Source: Bacillota bacterium
GTDB taxonomy: Bacteria > Bacillota > UBA4882 > UBA10575
Reading direction: 5' to 3'
Length of the DNA: 20,042 nt
NCBI GenBank assembly: GCA_012512605.1
Contig: JAAZDX010000040.1
Coordinates: forward strand, 1-20,042
Below the pieces are notes generated by a model. It was not told the origin of the DNA. It saw only the letters and a list, made by a program, of their open reading frames with translations, and did no database searches. Positions 5,901 through 13,504 of this stretch are shown here, piece by piece. The position numbers and the translations under genes are program-made. Each line of letters starts with the position of its first letter. The first letter of the stretch is position 1.

Positions 5901-6884
5901 TTAAAAAAATCTGGTCAACACCCATGCCGTTAGGTAACCGATGAGACCACAGACGGGAAAGGTGAAAAACCAGGCCAGAACCAGCTCTTTCGCCACCCGC
6001 CAATTGACCGCCGACCACCCCCGGGTCGTACCGGCCCCCATGATCGCCGTCGTGATCGTATGGGTTGTGCTTAAGGGCACCCCCAAGCTGGAAGCAAACA
6101 AGATGGAAACCGCCGCGGCCGTTTGCGCTGCTAACCCTTGATCCGGTTCCAGCTTAACCATTTTCGTCCCTACCTTTTCGATAATTCGCCATCCCCCGAT
6201 CGAAGTCCCGGCCCCCATCACCATTGAACACAAAAGCACAACCCAAGGTTGAACCTGAAAAACCGGCAAACAACCGGAAAGCACCATGGTCAAAGTAAAG
6301 AGGCCAATGAACTTCTGCCCATCGTTGCTCCCGTGGCTAAAGGCCATCCCGCTGGCCGCAATGACCTGCAGAGTATTAAAGATCCGGTTTTTTTTGGTTT
6401 GCGACCAATCCATACAGAAGAACTTCAAGACCCAGACCAACCCAAATCCGCCGGCGGCACCAAAAAGAACCGAGATCACCAGACCCAGAAAGACCTTTTT
6501 CCACCCGGAAAGCAATAAGGCAGCAGGCCCGGCCGTCGCCAGCCCAGCCCCGGCCAGCCCAGCCAGTAAAGCATGGCTTTCACTGGTGGGAATCCCAAAC
6601 CAAGAGGCCGCCGTCGCCCAGACCACGATCCCAACCAAGGCCGCCCCCAGGGTAACCAGGTTAATTGCCGCCGGGTGCACGATCTCCGTCCCGATGGTTT
6701 TGGCCACCGCCTGCCCGTAAAAGGCTCCTAGAATATTACCAACTACGGCCAACGCTACCGCGGTCTTTGGCTTCAAGGCTTTCGTCGCCACCACCGTGGC
6801 AATGGCGTTGGGCGCATCGGTCCATCCATTCACAAATTCGGCGGCCAAGATTAAGAGCGTGATACAGTAAAAAGGAATCGGCAT
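5901..6884 (-). CDS. pit: PiT-family inorganic phosphate transporter
   Basis: This is a 327-residue polytopic membrane protein with about ten hydrophobic segments in two related halves. Each half carries a PiT signature: NGWTDAPNAIA (19-29) and FSHGSNDGQKFIG (182-194). IPTSESHAL (98-106) and PLSTTHT near the end are the paired Ser/Thr-rich motifs. PiT proteins import metal-phosphate complexes driven by cations (H+ or Na+). The length is typical of short bacterial PiT members, lacking the long central loop of E. coli PitA. ATG at 6884 follows GGGAGGT by a few bases. No phoU/DUF47-like partner is adjacent, which is somewhat unusual for bacterial PiT genes. The 3' end converges with menG with no clear terminator between them. 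Confidence 0.93.
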   Translation of the reverse strand: MPIPFYCITLLILAAEFVNGWTDAPNAIATVVATKALKPKTAVALAVVGNILGAFYGQAVAKTIGTEIVHPAAINLVTLGAALVGIVVWATAASWFGIPTSESHALLAGLAGAGLATAGPAALLLSGWKKVFLGLVISVLFGAAGGFGLVWVLKFFCMDWSQTKKNRIFNTLQVIAASGMAFSHGSNDGQKFIGLFTLTMVLSGCLPVFQVQPWVVLLCSMVMGAGTSIGGWRIIEKVGTKMVKLEPDQGLAAQTAAAVSILFASSLGVPLSTTHTITTAIMGAGTTRGWSAVNWRVAKELVLAWFFTFPVCGLIGYLTAWVLTRFF

Positions 6885-6938
6885 TTTTACCTCCCTTCTA
6901 CATTACGCCTTCTATCACCACCCTATGCCTCGTAGCAA

Positions 6939-6969
6939 ACAAAAAAACGCCCGGTCTCGTACCGGGCGT
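6939..6969 (-). terminator. Terminator of the MATE gene
   Basis: The stem ACGCCCGGT (6947-6955)/ACCGGGCGT (6961-6969) has loop CTCGT and is followed on the minus strand by TTTTTTTGTTTG. It insulates the MATE transcript from the downstream phosphate transporter gene. Confidence 0.93.
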
Positions 6970-6994
6970 GCAATCCTCTTCACGTTATTCTTCC

Positions 6995-8386
6995 TTAACC
7001 TACGCGGAGCCGGGCCTGTTTCCATTTTCCCGACCGGAAACGGAAGTAAAGCACAGTCGAACGGGTATACTGGTCCATAACAAAAGCGACCCAAGCACCG
7101 ACCAGGCCCCAATGGAAGATCCGGACAAAGATATAGGCCACCACCACTCGGAAGAGCCAGATCCCCACCGCCGAAGCGTACAAAGGATACATGGTGTCAC
7201 CAGCCCCCCGCAAAGCCCCCGCCAGTGAAAATTGGGTGGATTGCCCTGGTAACGCCAGGGCCAAAATCTTCAGAACCATGCCGGCCGCTGCGGCCACCGC
7301 CGGGTCGGAAGTGTACATCCGGGCCATTGGGTAGGAAAAAAGGATAAAAAGCAGCGCATTAAGGATCGCCACCACCAGGGCTATTTTGTGCACTATACGG
7401 GCGTAGCTTTCCGCCTGTTCCTCTTTCTCCGCACCCAAGCTCTGTCCGACCAAGGTGGTGGAAGCAACCCCAAACGCCATACTTGGGGCAAAAGAAAGAC
7501 CGCTGATGTTCAGGCCGATCTGGTGGGCCGCAAATTTTAGCGTGCCAAGGGTCGAAACGGTTCTCGCAAAAAGCATCAATCCGCTATGAAGAATAAACTG
7601 CTCCAGCGCGGCCGGAAGTCCAATGGCAAAGATCCGTTGGACCGTCGGTCGGTGTAGCCGGTAATCATCCTTCAGTTTAAGGCGGAGAATCGAGTGTTGG
7701 GAGCAATAAAGGACATAAAGACCAGCCAAACAGCCTAACAAACGGGAAAGCGTAGTAGAAACGGCGGCACCGGTAACTCCCCAGCGCGGGAAGCCTAGTT
7801 TGCCATAGATCAATACATAATTGCCTAAAACGTTGATGAAGTTACTCCCTACGTTATAGAGCATTGGAATTCTCGTCTCGCCTGCACCCCGGAGCGCTGC
7901 CGTGATCCCCATGTTTAGTACCTGGAATACCAAGCCGGCCGCCACGATCTGAAAATAAGTGGTGGCATCAGCAAACGCGTCAGACCCCGCTCCCATAAAC
8001 CGCACAATGGTCGGTGCCAGGAGAACCCCGATTCCGCTGATCAAAGTCCCCAAGCCCAGACTGATCAGCAGCGTTTGCCGGGTCACGTTCTGTGCTTCCG
8101 CCGGCTTGCGGGCTCCGATCTGCCAGGCTACCAACGTGGTCGTCCCGATGTTTACCGCCGCAAATATCGACAATAATAACATAAACGGCTGGTGCGTTAA
8201 GCCAACAGCCGTAATCGCGGCCGGACCCAACCGTCCAACCATCACCATATCAACCATTCCGAAAAGGGTTGACATGACCAATTCAATAAAAGCAGGGAGG
8301 GTAATCACCAGAATCTCCCTCCATACCGGGCGAAAATCCGAGTCCATTCTTTGTCTTAGTCGCTTGATCAAAGTCAACTGTTTCAA
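6995..8386 (-). CDS. MATE-family multidrug/Na+ antiporter
   Basis: This 463-residue membrane protein has 12 hydrophobic segments in two homologous halves. MATE hallmarks are the N-terminal IVITLPA-like helix, the MVDMVMVGRLGP segment near residue 45, AALRGAGETRIPM in the first half and its counterpart AGALRGAGDTMYPL in the second half. MATE transporters export cationic drugs or metabolites in exchange for Na+ or H+. The start is TTG at 8386, preceded by GGGGGAG five bases upstream; an ATG 13 codons further in (MDSDF) has no ribosome binding site. The gene is monocistronic: terminators lie after it (6939-6969) and upstream (8485-8525). The substrate cannot be told from the sequence. Confidence 0.93.
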   Translation of the reverse strand: MKQLTLIKRLRQRMDSDFRPVWREILVITLPAFIELVMSTLFGMVDMVMVGRLGPAAITAVGLTHQPFMLLLSIFAAVNIGTTTLVAWQIGARKPAEAQNVTRQTLLISLGLGTLISGIGVLLAPTIVRFMGAGSDAFADATTYFQIVAAGLVFQVLNMGITAALRGAGETRIPMLYNVGSNFINVLGNYVLIYGKLGFPRWGVTGAAVSTTLSRLLGCLAGLYVLYCSQHSILRLKLKDDYRLHRPTVQRIFAIGLPAALEQFILHSGLMLFARTVSTLGTLKFAAHQIGLNISGLSFAPSMAFGVASTTLVGQSLGAEKEEQAESYARIVHKIALVVAILNALLFILFSYPMARMYTSDPAVAAAAGMVLKILALALPGQSTQFSLAGALRGAGDTMYPLYASAVGIWLFRVVVAYIFVRIFHWGLVGAWVAFVMDQYTRSTVLYFRFRSGKWKQARLRVG

Positions 8387-8484
8387 ACTTCTCCCCCATC
8401 AATCGCCAACTGTTTTTCGCGTCTACTATCAATAATTGCCCTATAGCAGCTGCTTTTCCTCCTTTTACTCCTGCTTGTTGCGTT

Positions 8485-8525
8485 AACAATAAGAAAACGC
8501 CCGCTTTTCCACACCAGCGAGCGTT
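8485..8525 (-). terminator. Terminator of the queuosine operon
   Basis: A 10-bp stem (one G-U pair) is formed by 8516-8525 and 8496-8505 with a 10-base loop. Read on the minus strand it is followed by TTCTTATTG. It lies 26 bases past the queF stop. Confidence 0.85.
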
Positions 8526-8551
8526 TCTGTCGGGTTGGACTAGGATCTAGG

Positions 8552-8962
8552 TTAGTCACGGTCCACCCGGGCGGTGGCCACTAGTTTTATTCCCCCCCGC
8601 GGTTTCTGGGTTACCGTCACCTTCACCCAGAAGGGCTGACAGGCGGCGGCCACATCATTGGCAATCTGCGCGGCCAGAGCTTCGCAGAAAACACCTTCCT
8701 CGCGAAAACTCCATAAATAAAGTTTTAGGCTTTTACTCTCGATGCAAGCCTGATCCGGCGCATACTCAATGGTTACCGTCTCCCAATCCGGTTGCCCGGT
8801 CACCGGACACAGGCTAGTCACCTCGTCACTCTCCATGATTATGGTCTCGACCCCCGCAGGCTTGGCAAAGGTATCTAGCGTCCGCGTCGGCTCACGGACC
8901 TGCTTCCCCAAAGCACGGAATCCATACTCATTCGCATTCTCATTCGTGTTCACCCTCATCAT
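8552..8962 (-). CDS. queF: NADPH-dependent preQ0 reductase QueF
   Basis: This 136-residue unimodal (YkvM-type) T-fold enzyme reduces 7-cyano-7-deazaguanine (preQ0) to preQ1 in the queuosine tRNA-modification pathway. SLCPVTGQPDW holds the catalytic Cys52 (thioimide former) and Asp59, with the family spacing of seven. ESKSLKLYLWSFR is the QueF signature for NADPH and substrate binding. In the following motif the usual FHE is FCE (GVFCEAL), a deviation from B. subtilis QueF. Two ATGs lie at 8962 and 8959; GGAGG is four and seven bases away respectively, so the second may be used. It overlaps the transporter gene upstream by 23 bases, implying translational coupling and shared control by the preQ1 riboswitch. 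Confidence 0.95.
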   Translation of the reverse strand: MMRVNTNENANEYGFRALGKQVREPTRTLDTFAKPAGVETIIMESDEVTSLCPVTGQPDWETVTIEYAPDQACIESKSLKLYLWSFREEGVFCEALAAQIANDVAAACQPFWVKVTVTQKPRGGIKLVATARVDRD

Positions 8963-9656
8963 CTCGCCTCCAGTCTAGAATAAATGGGTTATAGTTCGCA
9001 TCATGATCAAAAATATCCACTTGTTCCCGGCGCTTGAGCCACCCTACCACTAGATAGGTTAACGGAGTTAGTACTATTTCATACGTAACTTTCCACAAAT
9101 ACTGGGCCGGGATTAGGTTGGTCAGCAGATTGAAAGGCATCGTCCCCCAAAAAGCGATGACAATAAACAAGGCCGTATCTACCCCTTCTCCCACCAGGGT
9201 TGATAGGATCGTCCTTAGCCAAAGCCACCGTCCAGCCGTGATCACCTTCAACTTGGACAAAAGAGCCGAATTTAAAAACGAGCCGGCAAAGTAGGCAACG
9301 GTCGAAGCCATCGCTAACCGGGGGGTCATCCCCAAGACCGTTCTGTAGGCCTCTTGACCCGGCCAAAACTCGGGATAAGGCAAGGCAACCGTGATCATGA
9401 AAACAACGACCATAAAAAGGTTAGCAAAGAAGCCAAGCCAGATTGTAAGCCGGGCGCGGCGGAAACCGTAAACCTCGGTCAGCACATCCCCCAGAATATA
9501 AGTTATGGGGAAAAAAACAACGGCCGCCGGTAGTGTCAGGCCGAAAAGGTTCGCCATTTTCCCGGCGGTAATATTGGCAAGCAGAAGGGAAGTGACAAAA
9601 AGGGTGGATAAAACATAATACAGGGGAGAATCGGGGGATTCTTTTGTATGCGGCAT
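8940..9656 (-). CDS. yhhQ: YhhQ/QPTR-family queuosine precursor transporter
   Basis: This 238-residue membrane protein has about six or seven helices. FFPITYILGDVLTEVYG near residue 55 and GEGVDTALF in the second half are signatures of the VUT/YhhQ (DUF165) family, which imports queuosine precursors such as preQ0 and preQ1 in E. coli. The start is ATG at 9656 (MPHTKE) with GGAGGTG six bases upstream. An in-frame GTG at 9680 lies inside the riboswitch aptamer and is rejected. It is the first gene of a two-gene operon with queF. Its ribosome binding site forms part of the aptamer pseudoknot, so high preQ1 should reduce translation. Import of preQ0 followed by QueF reduction would complete a salvage route. 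Confidence 0.94.
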   Translation of the reverse strand: MPHTKESPDSPLYYVLSTLFVTSLLLANITAGKMANLFGLTLPAAVVFFPITYILGDVLTEVYGFRRARLTIWLGFFANLFMVVVFMITVALPYPEFWPGQEAYRTVLGMTPRLAMASTVAYFAGSFLNSALLSKLKVITAGRWLWLRTILSTLVGEGVDTALFIVIAFWGTMPFNLLTNLIPAQYLWKVTYEIVLTPLTYLVVGWLKRREQVDIFDHDANYNPFILDWRRDDEGEHE

Positions 9657-9661
9657 CAAAA

Positions 9662-9703
9662 CACCTCCAGTTTTGGTCACGCGGGTTCCCTGGAAAACCG
9701 CGT
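9662..9703 (-). promoter_or_regulatory. preQ1-I riboswitch
   Basis: On the minus strand, P1 is ACGCGG (9703-9698) pairing with CCGCGT (9684-9679). Loop 1 contains CCAG (9693-9690), which can pair with CTGG (9670-9667) to form the P2 pseudoknot. Between them lies the A-rich GACCAAAA (9678-9671), equivalent to the A-rich L3 of known class I aptamers. The distal pseudoknot strand merges with the GGAGGTG Shine-Dalgarno (9668-9662), as in translational preQ1-I switches such as that of Thermoanaerobacter tengcongensis. The predicted +1 falls at the aptamer 5' end. The downstream genes are a queuosine precursor transporter and queF, the expected targets. No expression platform with a terminator is present, so control should be at initiation of translation. 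Confidence 0.85.
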
Positions 9704-9709
9704 AAGTTT

Positions 9710-9738
9710 ATTATATGATATCCCGTTGCGGACTGCAA
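9710..9738 (-). promoter_or_regulatory. Sigma-A promoter of the queuosine operon
   Basis: TTGCAG (9733-9738) and a perfect TATAAT (9710-9715) are separated by 17 bases. The riboswitch P1 begins about seven bases after the -10. Confidence 0.9.
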
Positions 9739-9791
9739 GTCAGAGTGATGTTATGTGCAGCGGTATTCCCGGTTTGCAACCATCTTTTTGT

Positions 9792-9821
9792 TTGACGGAA
9801 GGCACCCATCAAGTTTATCAT
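9792..9821 (+). promoter_or_regulatory. Candidate promoter of the EamA gene
   Basis: TTGACG (9792-9797), an 18-base spacer and TATCAT (9816-9821) would give a leader of about 195 bases before the ATG at 10023. Confidence 0.5.
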
Positions 9822-9828
9822 ATGATCA

Positions 9829-10022
9829 TGCCGTTCCGCCGACGAACGCCCGCGCGACACGCGCGACAAAGGGGCGTTAAATAAAAAAAGGGTATGTTAA
9901 CAAGCGCCAAAGGCGGACCGCAGCTGGGCGATGGCTGCCGAACCACTAGTGCGTTTTGCTGAAACTTGCACCGCAAACACCAACAGAATAGGATTTCAAG
10001 AAGATAGGAAGTGTCTTAGCCA
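9829..10022 (+). other. Structured 5' leader of the EamA transporter gene, unassigned
   Basis: This stretch contains a series of stems: AACGCCC/GGGCGTT (9845-9851 with 9872-9878) with an inner GCGCG/CGCGC (9852-9864), CGCC/GGCG (9905-9915), GCAGC/GCTGC (9920-9938), and GTGC/GCAC (9949-9971). None is followed by a U-tract. There is no protein-coding frame of note. The arrangement suggests a regulatory RNA, but it does not fit the aptamer consensus of the classes I compared (c-di-GMP-I, fluoride, ZTP, T-box). Confidence 0.4.
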
Positions 10023-10919
10023 ATGATCCGTCCTTACCTTGTTGCCGTCTTAACCGAATCAATCTTTGGTTTTTCCTTTATTTTTACCAAGGGAGCCCTG
10101 GACTATGTAACCCCCCATCAATTACTGGCCTTCCGCTTTATTACGGCGGCCATGGTGCTGACCCTCCTCTGCAGTCTGCGGATCTTCAAAATCAATCTCA
10201 AGAACCGCCCTTTAGGAAGGGTCTTGCTGCTGGCTATGTTCCAGCCGGTCCTTTATTTTATCCTTGAAACTACCGGCATCAACCTGACCACTGCTTCCGA
10301 GGCGGGGTTGATGATCGCCTTGATTCCGGTCTTTGTGACCATGCTAGCTGCCTTGTTCTTAAAAGAAATCCCCAGTCCGCTACAGATGGCCTCGATTTTA
10401 ATCTCTGTCCTTGGGGTGGGCTTTATCGTTCTGGGCGGAGGTAGGCTCACCACCTCCGGGCATACCTGGGGACTGGTTGCCCTATTGGGCGCGGTCCTTT
10501 CCGCCGCCATCTTCACAACCCTTTCCCGCTGGTTATCACAGCATTTTCGTCCTGTCGAACTCACCTTTGTCATGATGTGGGCCGGCGCGATCTTCTTTGG
10601 CGGATTAGCCTTTTTCGAGGCGCAAAACCTTACCCCGACCCAGATTCTAGCTTTGCTGCAATACAAGGAGGTCTGGACCGCCGTGTTATATCTGGGCATC
10701 CTCTCTTCGGTGGTTGCCTTCTTTGGTATGAATTACTTCATCGCGAAAATTGGTGCCGCCCGCAGTGCGGTCTTTGCCAATCTCGCCACCATTGTTTCGG
10801 TGGCCGCCGGGATCGGCCTCCGGGGCGAACCCTTCTATTGGTACCACCTGGTCGGCGGCGTTCTGATTCTCCTGGGCGTCGCAGGGACCAACCGATTCGG
10901 TCCCCGTTCACGGTCATAA
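10023..10919 (+). CDS. EamA/DMT-superfamily transporter
   Basis: This 298-residue integral membrane protein has ten predicted helices in two EamA repeats (about 5-137 and 149-288). The FGFSFIFTKGAL segment of helix 1 and the conserved P-x-F-V-T-M-L-A-A stretch at the end of repeat 1 (ALIPVFVTMLAALFLKE) are typical of 10-TM drug/metabolite exporters (RhaT/YdcZ/PecM-like). Such proteins export amino acids, nucleosides or other metabolites; the substrate cannot be inferred. ATG at 10023 follows AGGAAGTG by about seven bases. It is divergent from the queuosine operon and separated from it by a long structured leader, which suggests its own RNA-level control. The 3' end converges with the DUF2161 gene with no clear terminator. 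Confidence 0.9.
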   Translation: MIRPYLVAVLTESIFGFSFIFTKGALDYVTPHQLLAFRFITAAMVLTLLCSLRIFKINLKNRPLGRVLLLAMFQPVLYFILETTGINLTTASEAGLMIALIPVFVTMLAALFLKEIPSPLQMASILISVLGVGFIVLGGGRLTTSGHTWGLVALLGAVLSAAIFTTLSRWLSQHFRPVELTFVMMWAGAIFFGGLAFFEAQNLTPTQILALLQYKEVWTAVLYLGILSSVVAFFGMNYFIAKIGAARSAVFANLATIVSVAAGIGLRGEPFYWYHLVGGVLILLGVAGTNRFGPRSRS

Positions 10920-10971
10920 ACACGGCCACCCAGTCTCGAACTTTTTAACCCGGTTATTAAACCATTTATTT

Positions 10972-11715
10972 TTACACAGTTTCTTCCTCATTTTTCTGCG
11001 TAAGCCGGTCCTGATAATACTTAACCAGTTCGGGAAAGGCCTTGATCTCTTTTTGGCCTTGGGCGCTTAGTTGATAGACCCCCCGTCCAACCCGTTCAAA
11101 CCATCCGTAATAGTTATTGTATAAAACCGAGAAGGTCTTTTCCCCGGTTCCTAGGGCCTTTAGCTCCTTAGGTGCCATGGGACCATACTTTTGTAAGCAG
11201 CAGGCGATATGAATCGCATTTTCTTTATACGCCGTCATCAACTTGCGCCCCGTACTGCCACCCACATTATAATTGCCATGACGTCCGGCAATCTCCGCTT
11301 GCAGCTGGCTTTGTTTCTTCCGTGCTCCCTGGCGGCTTTTTTCCGCATTAAAGGGCGTCGGATGCAAAACAAAATCAACTTGCGGACGGTCATTAAGAAA
11401 GGAGACGATGATCAAACCCAGTTCCAACCGGCGCACAAGGTAACAGCGGTCTTTCCATTTCCGCGAAGACAGGCTGTAGTGCGGCCGGAAAATGGCGATA
11501 TAAACCTCGGAGGTAAGCCTCTGTCGTTTCACCGCTTGGATCAGTACCTGCATATTAAGACTGCGTTTCATTTCAACAATGATCAGTTCATCATCCTTGG
11601 AAGCAGTCAAATCACAAGCACCCACTTCCCCGTGGACTTCGTAACCAAGCTGGTCAAAAAAGTCACGCAGGGGCGCAAACAACCGGGCTTCGCTTAATAT
11701 TGTCTTCTGCGGCAT
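10972..11715 (-). CDS. DUF2161-type PD-(D/E)XK nuclease-like protein with C-terminal winged helix
   Basis: This protein has 247 residues from ATG at 11715. The N-terminal domain reads LFAPLRDFFDQLGYEVHGEV, then GACD (D35), then LIIVEMK (E48-x-K50): the D...E-x-K core of PD-(D/E)XK phosphodiesterases as found in DUF2161 proteins. A later segment (GPMAPKELKALGTGEKTFS to RVGRGVYQLS) resembles a winged-helix domain. The biological role of DUF2161 is unknown; DNA or RNA cleavage is inferred from the fold. The frame is open further upstream to 11850, but that part overlaps sfsA and is not protein-like, and the ATG at 11715 has a G-rich ribosome binding region (GGGGGGG-TGGGAG). It lies 34 bases after sfsA and is probably cotranscribed with it. 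Confidence 0.75.
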   Translation of the reverse strand: MPQKTILSEARLFAPLRDFFDQLGYEVHGEVGACDLTASKDDELIIVEMKRSLNMQVLIQAVKRQRLTSEVYIAIFRPHYSLSSRKWKDRCYLVRRLELGLIIVSFLNDRPQVDFVLHPTPFNAEKSRQGARKKQSQLQAEIAGRHGNYNVGGSTGRKLMTAYKENAIHIACCLQKYGPMAPKELKALGTGEKTFSVLYNNYYGWFERVGRGVYQLSAQGQKEIKAFPELVKYYQDRLTQKNEEETV

Positions 11716-11749
11716 CTCCCACCCCCCCTTTAACACACCATCACCCGCT

Positions 11750-12427
11750 TTAATCCGGTGGGAACAACACCGGTACTTCCGCCAAAACGACCGTCTCTTC
11801 GGTAAACAGCACCCGGTAGGCATAGAAAGCCACTCCTGCTTGGGCAGCAATAGTCACCGCGGCTGTAAATTTCGGGTCCATTTCTTGATTCGCTTGGACG
11901 CTGACCCCCCCTGGATGCTGGAGAAAAAAAAGAACAAAGGCCTTTTTCCCATCGGCGCTGTGCTTCGCCAGTTCCAGAAGGTGTTTTCGTCCCCGTTCTG
12001 TCGGAGCATCAGGAAAAAGCCCGGCCCCGTCCCGCACCAGCGTAACGCACTTCGCTTCCAGCCAGGCCGTCTCGGCAGAGTCGTCCTTTTGGAGCGCCAG
12101 ATCAAACCGGCTACTCCCCCAGGTTCTTTCCGGGTAAACCTGGTCATAGATGCTGAGCGGCGTCAGCTTCTGCCAGGCCTGGGCCAGAATGCGGTTGGGC
12201 AGGCGGGCGTCGATGAAGGCCGACCCTGCCTCGGTTTCTGCACTCACCAGCGTATACCGGGTCTTGCGTCCTTCATGCCCTTCAAAATTCAATCCGACTT
12301 TATTCCCGGGGAATAATAGTTCTTGTAAACGACCGGAGTTGGGGATATGAACGGTCTCCCGCCCCTCCTCCGTCTCCACCTCAGCAGCAAAACGATGCAG
12401 ACGACGATGAAAAACGGCCGGCACCAT
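11750..12427 (-). CDS. sfsA: SfsA-family nuclease/DNA-binding protein
   Basis: This 225-residue protein contains the SfsA signatures HIPNSGRLQELLFPG (27-41), SRFDL (106-110), LEAKCVTLVRDG (123-134) and LFPDAPTERGRKHL (137-150). SfsA has an OB-fold N-terminal part and a PD-(D/E)XK-like core (D109 and E124-x-K126 here). E. coli SfsA was named for stimulating sugar fermentation genes and is now described as a DNA/RNA-binding nuclease-like protein; its role in Bacillota is unclear. ATG at 12427 gives the normal N-terminus, but no strong ribosome binding site is seen (only GGCCGG next to the ATG). It is followed by another PD-(D/E)XK-type gene on the same strand. Confidence 0.93.
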   Translation of the reverse strand: MVPAVFHRRLHRFAAEVETEEGRETVHIPNSGRLQELLFPGNKVGLNFEGHEGRKTRYTLVSAETEAGSAFIDARLPNRILAQAWQKLTPLSIYDQVYPERTWGSSRFDLALQKDDSAETAWLEAKCVTLVRDGAGLFPDAPTERGRKHLLELAKHSADGKKAFVLFFLQHPGGVSVQANQEMDPKFTAAVTIAAQAGVAFYAYRVLFTEETVVLAEVPVLFPPD

Positions 12428-12545
12428 CCGGCCGTAAAAAGTATTTGGTATAATAATTCTTCTCGCCTCGCTAATGATTATTACATATGAAAAATCTCAG
12501 CTTCGTTTTCATCGTTTCATGTGCTCTAGCTGCTAAAACAGGCGA

Positions 12546-13466
12546 CTACCCGCTATAAGTCTGCTCTAGAGCCGAGATCATCCGTCCTAAACAGGCGTTC
12601 ACCGGCGTTGGCACCCCGTATTTTTCACCAAGCGCCACCACCGTCCAGGCAAAGCTTTCGACTTCGGTTTTACGGCCCGCTTCCACATCCTGGAGCATTG
12701 AAGTCTTACCTTCCGGCGCTAGCTGGCCGAGGATCTCATGACATACGTCGATATCGGCGGCAGTCAGGTTGATCCCGATGCGCTCCGCAATCTGCACAAC
12801 TTCCTGGCAGGCCATTGTTATTAATTCCCGTACTTCTTTGACCTTGTGAAAAACGCCGTAAGGCGCCTTCAAAACCGCAGAGACCTGATTAGCCCCCACG
12901 TTCAGCATGAACTTCCACCACAGCTCCCGCATGATGTCAGGGGGGATCGTATAGGGAACCCCCGTCCGGTCAAAAAGTTCTTGCACCGCTTGCACCTTTG
13001 GCGATTGCGGATCATCTTTATCACCAAAGACAATCCGTCCCAGGTTGGTGTAACGCGTCGTTCTTCCTTCCCGGGTCGCATCAGTACTCACCACAAAAGA
13101 ATGGAGAAGCTTCTCCGGCCCGTAGGCCTTGCCAATCTCTTCTTCACTGGTAATCCCGTTCAACAGGGACATAATGATCGTCTTCTCCCCGACCAAGGGA
13201 CGGATCAGCGTGATGGTCTCCGCCAAGTGATGCCCTTTGACCGCAATCAGGATCAGATCCGCTTCTTCAGTGGCCTGCTCCGGAAGGACCAAGGTGAACC
13301 GGTGGGACTTCCCATTAACCCGGACCTCCTGATTCCGATAGGCCTCATAGCGCTGCTCATCAACGATCACCTTGACCAGGCCGGGTTCGGCTTCGTTCAT
13401 TTGGGCGGCAAAAGCGCTGCCCACCGCCCCCAGCCCAACCAGGTAAACCCGTTGGATTGTTCCCAT
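12546..13466 (-). CDS. panE: Ketopantoate reductase family protein (2-dehydropantoate 2-reductase)
   Basis: This 306-residue NADPH-dependent oxidoreductase has the N-terminal Rossmann motif GLGAVG (11-16), LLNG (101-104) with the cofactor-side Asn, and ELWWKFMLNVGANQVSA (181-197) carrying the catalytic Lys185 and Asn189. These match PanE/ApbA enzymes, which reduce 2-dehydropantoate to pantoate for coenzyme A synthesis. Paralogues acting on other 2-keto acids are common, so the substrate is likely but not proven. ATG at 13466 follows AAAGGAG by eight bases. It starts 38 bases after the second permease gene of the nucleoside ABC transporter on the same strand, so it is probably the last gene of that operon; no other pantothenate gene is nearby. 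Confidence 0.85.
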   Translation of the reverse strand: MGTIQRVYLVGLGAVGSAFAAQMNEAEPGLVKVIVDEQRYEAYRNQEVRVNGKSHRFTLVLPEQATEEADLILIAVKGHHLAETITLIRPLVGEKTIIMSLLNGITSEEEIGKAYGPEKLLHSFVVSTDATREGRTTRYTNLGRIVFGDKDDPQSPKVQAVQELFDRTGVPYTIPPDIMRELWWKFMLNVGANQVSAVLKAPYGVFHKVKEVRELITMACQEVVQIAERIGINLTAADIDVCHEILGQLAPEGKTSMLQDVEAGRKTEVESFAWTVVALGEKYGVPTPVNACLGRMISALEQTYSG

Positions 13467-13504
13467 GGTAAACTCCTTTCTGTAAAAACCTGGTGTCTTT
13501 GCTT

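Noticed and set aside
9657..9680. GTG start at 9680 for the YhhQ-type transporter
   Set aside because: It lies within the riboswitch stem and has no upstream ribosome binding site; ATG at 9656 has GGAGGTG six bases before it.
9845..9878. Terminator hairpin
   Set aside because: It is GC-rich and stable but no U-tract follows on either strand.
9901..9975. Fluoride, c-di-GMP-I, ZTP or T-box element in the EamA leader
   Set aside because: Short motif resemblances (GGGCGATGG, GCTGCC) are not accompanied by the required stems, pseudoknot or T-box sequence.
11716..11850. N-terminal extension of the DUF2161 protein by 45 residues
   Set aside because: It overlaps sfsA, its sequence is Arg/Cys-rich and not family-like, and a fitting ATG exists at 11715.
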